Shown: positions 33,363 through 44,776, counted from the stretch's first letter. The stretch: DNA of 64,000 bases from Arthrobacter globiformis (GCF_030817195.1 NZ_JAUSYZ010000001.1:1302001-1366000), one strand, 5' to 3'. Translations and numbers: made by a program. Notes: generated from the sequence alone by a model not told the origin.

Positions 33363-33989
33363 ATGACTCTTACCTCTCCCACACCACTGTTCTCCGTCCC
33401 CGCGGAGGCGAATTCACACCCGTCACAGGAGCCTCAGCTGTTCGTTCCGAAGTACGGCCAAATGCTGGGTGCCGACGCGAACGGGATCCTCGTTCTCGAC
33501 GAGTTTACTCTGGACCCGGCGGCTGCGCGCAAGGACCAGCACCGTTTCCGCGCCGCGCTTGCTTCCGTTGCGCTGACCCTACGCCGCCTTGTGGCCCTGC
33601 GCGTTTTCATTGCAGTGGTGGCCGTCGCCAACCTGCCGCTCTTCCTGATGTCGACCGGCTGGTGGATCTACGCCGTGTCGCTGGCCCTGGTGATCGGCGT
33701 CCACGCCGCCGTGAACTGGCTGAACAAGCACGAGCCGCGCGTCAAGCAGCGCCACGAGCTCGAGCTGCACCTGCACCGCGAGCGCAGCGACAACTACCGC
33801 AAGGTGCGCGACGCCGTGAAGTTCGTCGTCGACAGCCCCGCCCGCGTCAACGAGCACCTCTACCTCGAGCTGCTGCACGCCAAGCGGGTTGCCCTGCACC
33901 TCGCGTCCGGCACCGTTGCCCTCCTGGACACCAGCGACGACGCCGCCTGGAAGGTGCGCATCGTCCGGGAACTTCCCGCCGCGGCCTGA
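33363..33989 (+). CDS. Two-helix membrane protein
   Basis: A 208-residue protein with a soluble N-terminus (about 1-70), two membrane helices (LRVFIAVVAVANLPLFLMST and WWIYAVSLALVIGVHAAVNWL) and a charged cytoplasmic C-terminus (LELHLHRERSDNYRKVRDAVKFV) of about 80 residues. The central part resembles 2TM-domain proteins. ATG 33363 lies 166 bp from the divergent MSMEG_6728 gene. A terminator follows. No enzyme motif or partner identifies its role. Confidence 0.68.
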   Translation: MTLTSPTPLFSVPAEANSHPSQEPQLFVPKYGQMLGADANGILVLDEFTLDPAAARKDQHRFRAALASVALTLRRLVALRVFIAVVAVANLPLFLMSTGWWIYAVSLALVIGVHAAVNWLNKHEPRVKQRHELELHLHRERSDNYRKVRDAVKFVVDSPARVNEHLYLELLHAKRVALHLASGTVALLDTSDDAAWKVRIVRELPAAA

Positions 33990-34034
33990 GGCCGAACACG
34001 GACGCTTCCAGCCCCTACGCTGTAGAGAATAAAT

Positions 34035-34078
34035 AACGACGCCGGGCGTCCCCACTCAGGGGGCCGCCGGGCGTCGTT
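34035..34078 (+). terminator. Terminator after the two-helix membrane protein
   Basis: Outer stem AACGACGCC / GGCGTCGTT with an internal GC-rich region, followed by GTTTC. Its left and right halves also contain a direct repeat of CGCCGGGCG. Confidence 0.65.
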
Positions 34079-34123
34079 GTTTCTATAGACGACACAGCGA
34101 CGCGGCAACGCCGGGACACAACA

Positions 34124-34159
34124 ACGCCGGGCGGCCCCTCGAAAGGGACCGCCCGGCGT
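34124..34159. terminator. Bidirectional terminator between convergent genes
   Basis: 16-bp stem (34124-34139 with 34144-34159, one mismatch) around a CGAA loop, followed on the plus strand by GCTTCTTT. It lies 47 bp beyond the stop of the Rpf-like gene read leftwards and shares the ACGCCGGGCG core with the hairpin at 34035. Confidence 0.75.
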
Positions 34160-34205
34160 CGTGCTTCTTTAGGGCAGTGCCGCTAAAGCGGGCTGACCAA
34201 GCAGG

Positions 34206-34898
34206 TTAGGCAGGGAGCTGCAGAACCTGGCCCACGAACACGAGGTTCGGGTTGCTGATGGTGTCAGCGTTGGCGTCGGCGAGGTGCTGCCAGCCGCCGT
34301 GGATGCCAAGCTTGTCGGCGATCTTGCTCAGGGTGTCGCCATCCTGGACGGTGTACGTCTCGCCGCTCACCGCGATGGCAGCAGCGTGACGGGCCTGGGC
34401 GGGAGCCTGGGCCACTTCGGCCACCGGGGCCTGGGCAACCGGAGCGGTCTGTACGGGAGCCTGGACCGGTGCGGCCTGGACGGGTGCGGCCTGGACCGGC
34501 GCGCTCTGCGGCAGGATCTGCGGTGCAGGAGCCCCACCGCCACCATTCAGGCCGAGCTTGGCGGAGCAGGCGGGCCATGCGCCCCAACCCTGGCTGGCCT
34601 GGACCTTTTCGGCCACGGCGATCTGCTGGGCTCGGGAAGCGTTCTGGGGCGAGCCCGTTCCGCCGAAAGCGGCCCAGGTCTGCGGGGTGAACTGCAGGCC
34701 GCCCGAGAAGCCGTTGCCGGTGTTGGTGGACCAGTTGCCGCCGCTCTCACACTGGGCGAGGGCGTCCCAGGTGGAGCCGTTCGTGGCGGTGGGCGTTGCA
34801 GCGTTGGCGGCAGTGGCGGAGAGTGCCAGAGTTGCGGCGGAAACGGCGGCCAGGGTGACTCCACGGCGCGCGACAGTGCTGAGAGTGGACTTCTTCAT
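34206..34898 (-). CDS. Resuscitation-promoting factor-type transglycosylase with LysM domain
   Basis: A 230-residue secreted cell-wall enzyme. A signal peptide ends near residue 33 (SATAANA). The Rpf transglycosylase-like domain follows (STWDALAQCESGGNWSTNTG, catalytic E51; GGLQFTPQTW). A Pro/Ala/Gln-rich linker with APVQAAPVQAAPVQ repeats leads to one LysM domain at about 180-230 (TYTVQDGDTLSKIADKLG), which binds peptidoglycan. Such proteins cleave cell wall and promote exit from dormancy or growth. ATG 34898 is supported by the GGAGCATC ribosome region. A leader of up to about 220 nt with a long inverted repeat precedes it, suggesting RNA-level control. Terminated at 34124. Confidence 0.93.
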   Translation of the reverse strand: MKKSTLSTVARRGVTLAAVSAATLALSATAANAATPTATNGSTWDALAQCESGGNWSTNTGNGFSGGLQFTPQTWAAFGGTGSPQNASRAQQIAVAEKVQASQGWGAWPACSAKLGLNGGGGAPAPQILPQSAPVQAAPVQAAPVQAPVQTAPVAQAPVAEVAQAPAQARHAAAIAVSGETYTVQDGDTLSKIADKLGIHGGWQHLADANADTISNPNLVFVGQVLQLPA

Positions 34899-35120
34899 GG
34901 GGGATGCTCCTGAGGCCACCCGCGCTCGGTCCGTCCCCGGACGTTATCGCGCTACTGCCCGCCCCTGACGAACTAGAGGTCATTTCGGTGTCCGCCGGCC
35001 GGGCAGTAACTGGTGGAGGCGGCACCGGGCATTCATGGGCCCGCGTGCGCGGGCATGTGTCCCACCCTAAAGGTGTTACGCGCCGTTATCAAATCGAGAT
35101 CTTTATTGACCGTCAAGTAG
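34899..35120 (-). promoter_or_regulatory. Structured leader/promoter region of the Rpf-type gene
   Basis: The 222 bp between this gene and the UvrA-like gene carry a possible promoter (TTGACG at 35111-35116 on the minus strand, TTTGAT 17 bp later) and a 9-bp inverted repeat TACTGCCCG (34953-34961) / CGGGCAGTA (35000-35008) with a 38-base loop. I looked for the c-di-AMP (ydaO) riboswitch often found before rpf genes and did not see its conserved core. Confidence 0.4.
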
Positions 35121-37823
35121 TTAAGGGGCACTCCGGCCGAGCGCGGAAGCCAGGTACTGCGCCGTCCGGCTGTCGGCTGAACCGGCGACGGCGGCCGGCG
35201 TTCCGGAGGCAACGATCTTTCCGCCGGCATCCCCACCGGCCGGCCCGAGGTCGATCACCCAGTCCGCTTCTGCCACCACGTCCATTTCGTGCTCCACCAC
35301 GACCACCGTGTTTCCCGCGTCAACGAGGCGGTGCAGCTGGGCCATGAGGAGCCGGACGTCGGCCGGATGCAGCCCGGTGGTGGGCTCGTCCAGCAGGTAC
35401 AGGGTGTGGCCGCGGCGGGCCCGCTGCAGTTCGGTGGCGAGTTTGATGCGCTGGGCCTCGCCGCCGGAGAGTTCAGTGGCCGGCTGTCCGAGCCGCAGGT
35501 AGCCCAGCCCGACTTCCCGCAGCGTCTGCAGGCTGCGGGCGGCTGAGGGAACGTCCTGCAGGAATTCGGCGGCGGCGTCCACGGTCATGCCCAGGATCTC
35601 GGCCACGTTCTTGCCGCGGTAGGTGACTTCAAGGGTTTGCGGGTTGTAGCGGGAACCGCCGCATTCCGGGCAGGGGCCGTAGCTGCCGGGCAGGAACAGC
35701 AGTTCGACGGCGACGAATCCCTCACCCTGGCAGGTCTCGCAGCGCCCGCCGGCCACGTTGAAGGAGAAACGTCCGGCGCCGTATCCGCGGGACCGGGCTT
35801 CGTCCGTGGCTGCGAACTCCTTGCGCACGGCGTCGAACAGTCCGGTGTAGGTGGCCAGATTGGACCGGGGCGTGCGGCCGATCGGTTTCTGGTCCACCGT
35901 CACCAGCCGGTCCACGTGGTGCAGGCCGGTCACCGTTCCGACACTCAGCGGGGTGCCGGGATCGACGGCGTCAACGGGCTGGTCCTCGCCGGCGCCCGCA
36001 GTCCCGCCGCCCGCGATGCCCCCGAGTTCTGCGCCCGCGTCGCCGTGCAGTTCCGATCCAACCACCTCGGCCAGAACGTGGCTGACCAGCGTGGACTTGC
36101 CCGAACCGGAGACTCCGGTGACGGCGGTCAGCACCTGCAGCGGGAAGGACGCGTCGAGGCCGCGGAGGTTGTGGCGCGTGATGTCGTTCAGTTCCAGCCA
36201 AGCACCAGGTTGCCGACGGCGGCCGGTTCGCTCGCTGCTGCCGGGCTCGCTGCTAGCAGACCCGCCGGCGTCGCGGGCGCCGGTGTCAGATGCGCCCCTG
36301 GCACCGTCCGGCACGAGGAACGGACGCGTGACGGAGGCCTCCACACAGGCAAGACCGGCCACCGGGCCGCTGTAAAGTACCTCACCGCCGCACTCTCCTG
36401 CCCTCGGCCCCACGTCCACGAGCCAGTCGGCCCGGCGCACGATGTCCATGTTGTGCTCCACCACGAACACGGAGTTGCCCGACGACTTCAGCTGCTCGAG
36501 CACCGTCAGGAGGGGCTCGGCGTCGGCGGGGTGCAGCCCGGCCGACGGCTCGTCCAGCACGTACACGACGCCGAACAGACCCGAGCGGAGCTGGGTGGCG
36601 ATCCGGAGGCGCTGCATTTCGCCAGGGGAGAGGGTGGGCGTCGACCGGCCGAGGGCGAGGTAGCCGAGCCCCAGATCCAGCAGGACCGTGATCCGCTGCA
36701 GGAGGTCGCGCGTGATGGCCACGGCCACCTCGTTGCTTTCGCCCGAGGACAGCTTGCGGGAGGCGGTGTTGGCGTCCTTCAGCTCGGTCGTCGGGCGGAT
36801 GATGTCCGCCAGTTCGGCCATCGGCACTGCGTTGAGTTCGGCGATGGTCCTTCCGGCGAAGGTCACGGCCAAGGCCTCCGGCGTGAGTCCGCTGCCGCTG
36901 CACCGCCGGCAGGGGCCGGTTTCCATGAAGCGGAGCACCCGTTCGCGCATCGTGCTGCTCTTGGAATCCGCGAGCGTGTGCAGCACGTGGCTCTTGGCGC
37001 TCCAGAACTTGCCCTTGTACGGTTTGGCCACGCGGTCGCGCTGCGGGGTGATTTCCACGACCGGCTGCTCTTCGGTGAAAAGGATCCAGTCGCGGTCCTT
37101 CCTGGGCAGCTCTTGCCAGGGGGTGTCGACGTCGTAGCCCAGGTGGGTGAGGATGTCGCGCAGGTTCTTGCCCTGCCACGCCGTCGGCCAGGCGGCGATG
37201 GCCCCGTCCCGGATGCTCAGGGAGGGGTCCGGGACCAGGGAGGCTTCGCTCACGGTGTGCGCAACGCCAAGGCCGTGGCACTCGGGGCATGCCCCGGCGG
37301 CCGTGTTGGGCGAGAAGGCGTCCGAGTCCAGCGTGCCGGCACCGGCAGGGTAGCTGCCGGCGCGCGAGAACAGCATGCGGAGGGAGTTGGACAGCGTGGT
37401 CACCGTCCCCACCGTGGAACGGCTGCTCGGTGTCCCGCGGCGCTGTTGAAGCGCGACGGCGGGAGGCAGCCCGGTGATCATTTCCACCTTGGGATTGTGG
37501 CCCTGCTGGATGAGGCGACGGGCGTACGGCGCCACGGATTCGAAGTATCGGCGCTGGGCTTCGGCGTAGATCGTGCCGAATGCCAGCGAGGACTTGCCTG
37601 ATCCCGAGACGCCGGTAAACGCGACGATGGCGTCGCGCGGGACGGCCACGTCCACGTTGCGAAGATTGTTCTCGCGGGCGCCCCGCACGCGGACGAAGCC
37701 GTCCGCGGAATGGTGGGCACCGATGGAGGGGGCGATTCCGGGGCCGGTTTCCAGGCTCCAGTCCAGATCGGCCAAGGGGGCAGCATACTCTTCAGTCCGC
37801 ATCTGTTCGACTCTAGCGGTCAT
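35121..37823 (-). CDS. UvrA-like ABC ATPase (class II, no visible operon with UvrB)
   Basis: A 900-residue protein with two ABC ATPase domains in the UvrA arrangement. The first Walker A is GVSGSGKSSLAFGT and the first signature LSPGEMQRLRIATQL. The second Walker A is GVSGSGKSTLVSHV and the second signature LSGGEAQRIKLATEL. Zinc-finger cysteines occur in GACPECHGLG, CRRCSGSG, RCETCQGEG and CPECGGSRY. It is shorter than housekeeping UvrA (about 950-1000 residues). UvrA2/DrrC-like proteins of this kind contribute to resistance to DNA-binding drugs or to damage recognition. A Ser/Gly-rich stretch before the second ATPase domain is poorly conserved. ATG 37823 lies close to the divergent deaminase gene; an internal Met at 37802 is an alternative start. 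Confidence 0.9.
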   Translation of the reverse strand: MTARVEQMRTEEYAAPLADLDWSLETGPGIAPSIGAHHSADGFVRVRGARENNLRNVDVAVPRDAIVAFTGVSGSGKSSLAFGTIYAEAQRRYFESVAPYARRLIQQGHNPKVEMITGLPPAVALQQRRGTPSSRSTVGTVTTLSNSLRMLFSRAGSYPAGAGTLDSDAFSPNTAAGACPECHGLGVAHTVSEASLVPDPSLSIRDGAIAAWPTAWQGKNLRDILTHLGYDVDTPWQELPRKDRDWILFTEEQPVVEITPQRDRVAKPYKGKFWSAKSHVLHTLADSKSSTMRERVLRFMETGPCRRCSGSGLTPEALAVTFAGRTIAELNAVPMAELADIIRPTTELKDANTASRKLSSGESNEVAVAITRDLLQRITVLLDLGLGYLALGRSTPTLSPGEMQRLRIATQLRSGLFGVVYVLDEPSAGLHPADAEPLLTVLEQLKSSGNSVFVVEHNMDIVRRADWLVDVGPRAGECGGEVLYSGPVAGLACVEASVTRPFLVPDGARGASDTGARDAGGSASSEPGSSERTGRRRQPGAWLELNDITRHNLRGLDASFPLQVLTAVTGVSGSGKSTLVSHVLAEVVGSELHGDAGAELGGIAGGGTAGAGEDQPVDAVDPGTPLSVGTVTGLHHVDRLVTVDQKPIGRTPRSNLATYTGLFDAVRKEFAATDEARSRGYGAGRFSFNVAGGRCETCQGEGFVAVELLFLPGSYGPCPECGGSRYNPQTLEVTYRGKNVAEILGMTVDAAAEFLQDVPSAARSLQTLREVGLGYLRLGQPATELSGGEAQRIKLATELQRARRGHTLYLLDEPTTGLHPADVRLLMAQLHRLVDAGNTVVVVEHEMDVVAEADWVIDLGPAGGDAGGKIVASGTPAAVAGSADSRTAQYLASALGRSAP

Positions 37824-37850
37824 GGCCGGTCCGGGGACTATTCTGTCGGG

Positions 37851-38940
37851 GTGAACACTTACGACGCCGCCGCCGAACCGATCGATCCCGCTGCTCTTTC
37901 AGGTCAGACTGGGCCTTCAGATCAAACTGCGCTTTCAGATCAAGAGGAGCTGGTGGCGGCCCCGTCGCCGATGCCTTTGGCGGAGCTCCACCTTCACATC
38001 GAGGGGACGCTGGAGCCGGAAACTGATCTTTGCGCTCGCTGAACGGAACGGGATCGAGCTGCCGTACGCGAACCTGGACGAGCTGCGGAGCCGTTACGAG
38101 TTCACCGACCTGCAGTCCTTCCTAGACCTGTACTACGCCAACATGGCAGTGCTGCGGACGGAGCAGGACTTCGCGGACATGACCAGGGCCTATCTGGCGC
38201 GGGCTGCGGCGGCCGGGGTGCGGCATGCCGAAATCATGATGGATCCGCAGGCGCACCTCTCGCGCGGTGTCTCACTGGAGACGTGCGTCAACGGCGTGGC
38301 CTCAGTACTCGCCACCTCTGAGGAGGAGTTCGGCATTTCCACGCTGCTGATCGCCGCCTTCCTGCGCGATCTTTCAGAGGACTCGGCGCTCGAGGTCCTG
38401 GAGGGGCTTCTTGCGATGAACGCGCCGATCGCCGGCATCGGCCTGGATTCCGCAGAGGTGGGCAACCCGCCGTCGAAATTCACTCGGCTGTTTGCCCGGG
38501 CCGGCGAAGCAGGCCTCCGGAAGATTGCGCACGCGGGGGAGGAGGGCCCGCCGTCGTACATCGTGGAGGCGCTGGACGTACTGGGCGTGGAGCGGATCGA
38601 CCACGGGATCCGGTGCATGGAGGATCCCGAACTCGTGGAGCGTCTCGTCGACGACCACGTGCCGCTGACGGTCTGTCCGCTGTCGAATGTCCGGCTCCGC
38701 GCCGTGGACATGCTGGCCGCCCATCCGCTGCCGGCGATGCTGGCCGCCGGGCTCAACGTCAGCGTGAACTCGGACGACCCGGCGTACTTCGGCGGCTACG
38801 TGGACAGCAACTTTGCCCAGCTCGAGTCGGTTCTGGGCCTGTCCGAATTCGACCGGGTCAGGCTGGCAGCGAACTCGATCAGGTCGTCCTTTGCCAGCGA
38901 GGAGCGGAAGCAGGAGCTGCTGGCCGAGCTGTCGGGCTAG
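37851..38940 (+). pseudogene. Adenine/adenosine deaminase-family gene with a +1 frameshift
   Basis: The reading frame from GTG 37851 encodes an N-terminal tail, then the first metal site LAELHLHIEGTLEPE, then changes to an unrelated frame ending at 38040-38042. Removing one A from the AAA at 38020-38022 restores LIFALAERNGIELPY and the rest of the enzyme: HAGEEGPPSYI, ERIDHGIRCMED and SVNSDDPAYFGGY, with the zinc and catalytic residues intact. The sequence fits the adenine deaminase branch of the adenosine deaminase family. With the shift the product would be cut at about 63 residues; an ATG at 38143 could start a shorter protein lacking the first zinc ligands. It overlaps the next broken gene at the 3' end. 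Confidence 0.85.
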
Positions 38941-39380
38941 GGTACGGGAGGGCCGCTCGTCGCCGGGGCGCCGGTCGTGGAACCGCTCGGAGTCGCCGCC
39001 GTCGCGCCATTCCGGGTGATCCACCAGCCCAGCGCCGCCATGACAAGACCGACCGGGATCCCGTAGGGCGGCAGTCCGGCGCTTTAGCCGAGGAAACCGG
39101 CGACGACGAATGCCACGCCGATCCACGCGGGGAACATGCCTGAGCGCCAGCCGGTGATGCCGAAGACCATCCAGCCCAGAGCGAAAAGCACGTAGCTGGA
39201 GAGCCCGATGAAGACCACCCAGTGCAGGGCGTTCGTGACCTGGAAGGGCGTCTGCCGCATCATCTCGATCCGGTCCAGGCTCCGGTCGGCAGCGAGCAGG
39301 CGCGCCACGTCCACTGCGGCAAAGACAAGGCCCGACACCAGGGCAATAGGACCAGCGGCTCTCGTTAGCGGTGAGGACAT
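38937..39380 (-). pseudogene. Small membrane protein gene with an in-frame stop
   Basis: ATG 39380 has a strong ribosome site (GGAGGAAAA). The frame encodes helices LTRAAGPIALVSGLVFAAV and LSSYVLFALGWMVFGITGW up to a TAA at 39084-39086. The same frame continues for 48 more codons (SAGLPPYGIPVGLVMAALG... ATSGPPVP) to a TAG at 38937-38939, and that tail also looks like membrane protein, so the stop appears to interrupt a longer gene. The sequence TNALHWVVFIGLSSYVLF may also have lost an internal helix. The tail overlaps the end of the deaminase gene by 3 bp. Probable decayed gene of unknown function. Confidence 0.7.
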
Positions 39381-39472
39381 TTTTCCTCCTGGATGGATGG
39401 ATTGCCGATTCCTGGGAGCGCCGGCGCCGTTCGCTCTGTGCCGATCACCCAGCGCCAATCACCCGCCGTCGT

Positions 39473-39790
39473 TCACATGGGACGCATGCCGAGCGGGAAA
39501 CGCCCGACGGCGGTGGCCGAGCGGGGTGCCTTGCGCCACGCCCGGCGGTCCAGTACCACGGTGGCAAGAACCGTGAGGACCACCGCCAGGAAGTAAATCA
39601 GCTCGGCGCGGCCAGCGGCAGCGGCGGTGAAACCGAAGGAACCAACGGTGAAGGTGCCCTGGCTGTTGTGGAACAACGGTCTGCAGGTGCTCCAATTGTC
39701 CGCCCCGTCCGCATCGACGCGCCAGCAGGCAGGACCCAGGCAGGACCGTCCACCCCGGCAGCGGGCCAAATGCTTGCAGGCGTCTTCCAT
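39473..39790 (-). CDS. Hypothetical small membrane protein
   Basis: A 105-residue protein with four cysteines in the N-terminal half (HLARCRGGRSCLGPACWR, NWSTCRPLFH) and one membrane helix (IYFLAVVLTVLATVVLD), ending in a basic tail. ATG 39790 has only a distant AGGA ribosome site. The gene lies between the broken membrane protein gene and the molybdoenzyme. No family recognised; it could be a chance ORF, but the hydrophobic helix followed by DRRAWRK and the ordered cysteines argue mildly for a real gene. Confidence 0.45.
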   Translation of the reverse strand: MEDACKHLARCRGGRSCLGPACWRVDADGADNWSTCRPLFHNSQGTFTVGSFGFTAAAAGRAELIYFLAVVLTVLATVVLDRRAWRKAPRSATAVGRFPLGMRPM

Positions 39791-39879
39791 AACTGCTAGT
39801 CCTGTGAGGGAGGCAAAACGGCGGCGATGGAGCCGCGGACAGCAGTACCTGGACGATGCCGAGTCAAGGAGTGTGCAGC

Positions 39880-42183
<2,304 letters not shown>

Positions 42184-42255
42184 CGCCCACCGCCTCCTGA
42201 CCCCGTCCCGGAGCTGGGCTACTGTCCCGGAGCGGGCTACTGGGTGGTGCCGGGG

Positions 42256-42618
42256 CTACTGGGCGGTGCTTGACCAGCCTTCGCTGTCCGGGCCGCCTTC
42301 CGTGCCGTGCTCACACAGCCGCAGGGCGACGTCGGCCGCCGATTGCACCGCCTCCTGCGGCGACGCGCTGCTGCCGTGTGCCCGGAGTCCGGCTGCATAG
42401 CCGACCAGCAGCGCAGTGACAGGAACGGCCTGTCCGCTCACCGCTCGGGAAGACTCGTCGGCCAGGCGAGCGACCAGCTGGTGGTCCACGTTCAGATCGA
42501 GGATCTGCAGCGCCTGGATGAGCCGATGGCTCCACTGTTCGAGTTCCTGGTCCGTGTCGCCGATGCCGGCCGCTCCGGCGGAGGCGGTGCCGCCGTCGCC
42601 TTCGGTAATGCCTGTCAT
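42256..42618 (-). CDS. DUF6457-type small protein
   Basis: A 120-residue helical protein: LEQWSHRLIQALQILDLNVDHQLVARLADESSRAV and VTALLVGYAAGLRAHG. I recognise the DUF6457 type, which is often found beside molybdopterin cofactor genes; here it ends 73 bp from the FdhF/YdeP molybdoenzyme, on the other strand, which fits a role in cofactor insertion or maturation. That role is inference. The ATG at 42618 has a GGAAAGGGAG ribosome site. Confidence 0.75.
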   Translation of the reverse strand: MTGITEGDGGTASAGAAGIGDTDQELEQWSHRLIQALQILDLNVDHQLVARLADESSRAVSGQAVPVTALLVGYAAGLRAHGSSASPQEAVQSAADVALRLCEHGTEGGPDSEGWSSTAQ

Positions 42619-42684
42619 TGGACTCCCTTTCCTGCTCGTCTCTTGCTCGTTGGTGTAGGTGCTCCCCGGCGGATGCGCCGGGTT

Positions 42685-43659
42685 CTAAGTGTCTATCGAG
42701 GACATGTGCGGGTAGCGCGCCCCTGCCGCAGCGCCCGCCGGGGCAAGTTCATCAAGGCGGGCAAGGTCGCCGGCTGAAAGTTCGACGGCGGCCGCGCCCA
42801 CGTTCTCGGCCAGGCGTTCGCGCTTTTTGGTGCCGGGAATAGGGACGATGTGATCGCCCTGCGCGAGCAGCCAGGCCAGAGCGAGCTGCGTCGGACTGCA
42901 CTGCTTCTCATCTGCGAGTTCCTTGACCCGGTCCACCAGCTGCAGGTTTCGGGTGAAGTTTTCGCCCTGGAAACGGGGAGAGTGCCGCCGGAAATCATCT
43001 TGGGCAAAGTCGTCGGGGCTGCGCAGCTGGCCGGTGAGGAAGCCCCGGCCCAGGGGGCTGTAGGGGACGAAACCGATACCCAACTCCGCCAGCACGGGGA
43101 AGACCTTCGTCTCCGGCTCCCGTTCCCAGAGTGAATACTCGGTCTGCAGCGCGGTGATCGGATGGACGGCGTGCGCCCGGCGGATGGTGTCGGCGCTGGC
43201 TTCGGACAGCCCCAGATGCCGGACTTTGCCGGCCTCGACGAGCTCCGCCATTGCCCCGACGGTGTCCTCGATGGGGACGGTCTTATCCACCCGGTGCTGG
43301 TAGTAGAGGTCGATGTGGTCCACGCCGAGTCGCTGCAGGCTTGCGTCGCAGGCGGCACGGACGTAGTCGGGGCGGCCGTTGATGCCCACCCAGGAACCGT
43401 CTTCCCGCCGCTCGTTGCCGAACTTCGTTGCCAAGACCACATTGGAGCGCCGGCCCGCGATGGCCCTGCCCACCAGCAACTCGTTCGTGAACGGACCGTA
43501 CATGTCTGCGGTGTCCAGTAGGGTTCCGCCGGCGTCCAGGAAGGCGTGGATGGTGGCGATGGACTCGCTGTCATCGCCGGTTCCATAGAACTCGCTCATG
43601 CCCATGCAGCCGAGGCCCAGGCTGGAGACGGAAAGTGAACCAAGTGTGCGGGATTCCAT
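42685..43659 (-). CDS. Aldo/keto reductase
   Basis: A 324-residue TIM-barrel NADPH-dependent oxidoreductase. The catalytic tetrad can be placed at Asp in DTADMYGPF, Tyr in the same motif, Lys in LATKFGNER and His in DLYYQHRVD. The C-terminal cofactor site is HIVPIPGTKKRERLAENV. It reduces aldehydes or ketones; the substrate cannot be inferred. It begins MESRTLGSLSVSSLGLGCMGMSEFYG, typical of the family. It stands alone with a 223-bp gap before the next gene; that gap shows no gene. Confidence 0.92.
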   Translation of the reverse strand: MESRTLGSLSVSSLGLGCMGMSEFYGTGDDSESIATIHAFLDAGGTLLDTADMYGPFTNELLVGRAIAGRRSNVVLATKFGNERREDGSWVGINGRPDYVRAACDASLQRLGVDHIDLYYQHRVDKTVPIEDTVGAMAELVEAGKVRHLGLSEASADTIRRAHAVHPITALQTEYSLWEREPETKVFPVLAELGIGFVPYSPLGRGFLTGQLRSPDDFAQDDFRRHSPRFQGENFTRNLQLVDRVKELADEKQCSPTQLALAWLLAQGDHIVPIPGTKKRERLAENVGAAAVELSAGDLARLDELAPAGAAAGARYPHMSSIDT

Positions 43660-43882
43660 GGGGCTCTCCTCAGGTAGGTTGCGGGAGTGGCTCAGGGAGG
43701 TGCGGTGTAGTCGCCACTATAAGTCGATTCGCGGCATTTTTGCTCCACTTTTGCGGCGCCGAAACGCCGCCAGCCCCGGGTCTCCCGCATGCTGGCGCGG
43801 TTTTCCCGGTGGCTGGCGGTGGTGCCGTTTCATGAAGTGGTGCAGAAATGCGCTGCAACCTGACGCGCGGAGCGGCCAATAG

Positions 43883-44776
43883 CTACGGTGTGGGGCTGCC
43901 GCCGTTGACGTTCAGGGTCTCGCCGACCACGAAGCTTGATTCCGCCGATGCCAGGAACACGTAGGCCGGGGCGAGTTCGGCGGGCTGTCCGGCACGGCCC
44001 AAGGGAGTGTCCTTGCCGAACTCGGGCAGCGCTTCCTTGGGCTGGCCGCTGCTGACCTGCAGGGGCGTCCAGATGGGCCCGGGAGCCACGGCGTTGACGC
44101 GGATGCCCTTCGGCGCCAGCTGCTGTGCCAGTCCCTTCGTGAAGTTGTTGATGCTCGCCTTCGTCGTGGCGTAGTCCAGGAGCGTCGGAGATGGGTTGTA
44201 GGCCTGGATCGACGTGGTGTTGATGATCGTGGAGCCGGCGGGAAGGTGCGGCACCGCGGCCCTGGTGAGCCAGAACATGGCGTATACGTTGGTCTTCTGG
44301 GTGTGGTCGAACTGCTCGTCGGTGACGTCGCCGATGTCTTCCTGTGCCACCTGCTTTCCGGCGTTGTTCACGAGGAGGTCCAGTCCGCCCAGTTCCTGAA
44401 GCGCCGTGTCCACCAGCTTCTGGCAGGTTGCGGCGTCCTTGAGGTCTCCGGGCACCTTCACGGCCTTGCGGCCGGCCTTTTCGATCAGGTTCGCGATCTT
44501 GGCGGCGTCTTCCTCCTCCTCGGGGAGGTAGGAAAGTACGACGTCGGCCCCTTCCCGGGCGAAAGCGATCGCCGTCGCTGCGCCGATGCCTGAGTCCGCG
44601 CCCGTGACGATCGCCTTCCGGCCGTCGAGGCGTCCGGTGCCGCGGTAGGTGTCCTCGCCCAGGTCGGCCTTGGGTTCAAGCTTGGCGTCCAGGCCGGGCT
44701 CGGGCTGGTGCTGCTTGGGCGGCTCGATGTGCTCGTAAGCGGTGACAGGATTCTTGAACGTGTACTGGTCGGTCAT
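43883..44776 (-). CDS. SDR-family oxidoreductase of the YhdG/stress type
   Basis: A 297-residue SDR with an extra N-terminal segment (MTDQYTFKNPVTAYEHIEPP) typical of the glucose-1-dehydrogenase-like stress SDRs. The cofactor motif is TGADSGIGAATAIAF, followed by LVNNAGKQ, the catalytic Ser in INTTSIQAYNP, Tyr/Lys in LLDYATTKASINNF, and the C-terminal SFVVGETLNVNGG. ATG 44776 is supported by GGAGGAGAA; an upstream Met at 44815 has no such site. A 12-bp palindrome lies 74 bp upstream in the divergent promoter region shared with the DUF2630 gene, which hints at common stress control. Confidence 0.9.
   Translation of the reverse strand: MTDQYTFKNPVTAYEHIEPPKQHQPEPGLDAKLEPKADLGEDTYRGTGRLDGRKAIVTGADSGIGAATAIAFAREGADVVLSYLPEEEEDAAKIANLIEKAGRKAVKVPGDLKDAATCQKLVDTALQELGGLDLLVNNAGKQVAQEDIGDVTDEQFDHTQKTNVYAMFWLTRAAVPHLPAGSTIINTTSIQAYNPSPTLLDYATTKASINNFTKGLAQQLAPKGIRVNAVAPGPIWTPLQVSSGQPKEALPEFGKDTPLGRAGQPAELAPAYVFLASAESSFVVGETLNVNGGSPTP

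Noticed and set aside
34899..35120. c-di-AMP (ydaO) riboswitch before the Rpf-type gene
   Set aside because: The expected conserved core sequences were not found by eye; only a generic inverted repeat is present, so I do not call it.
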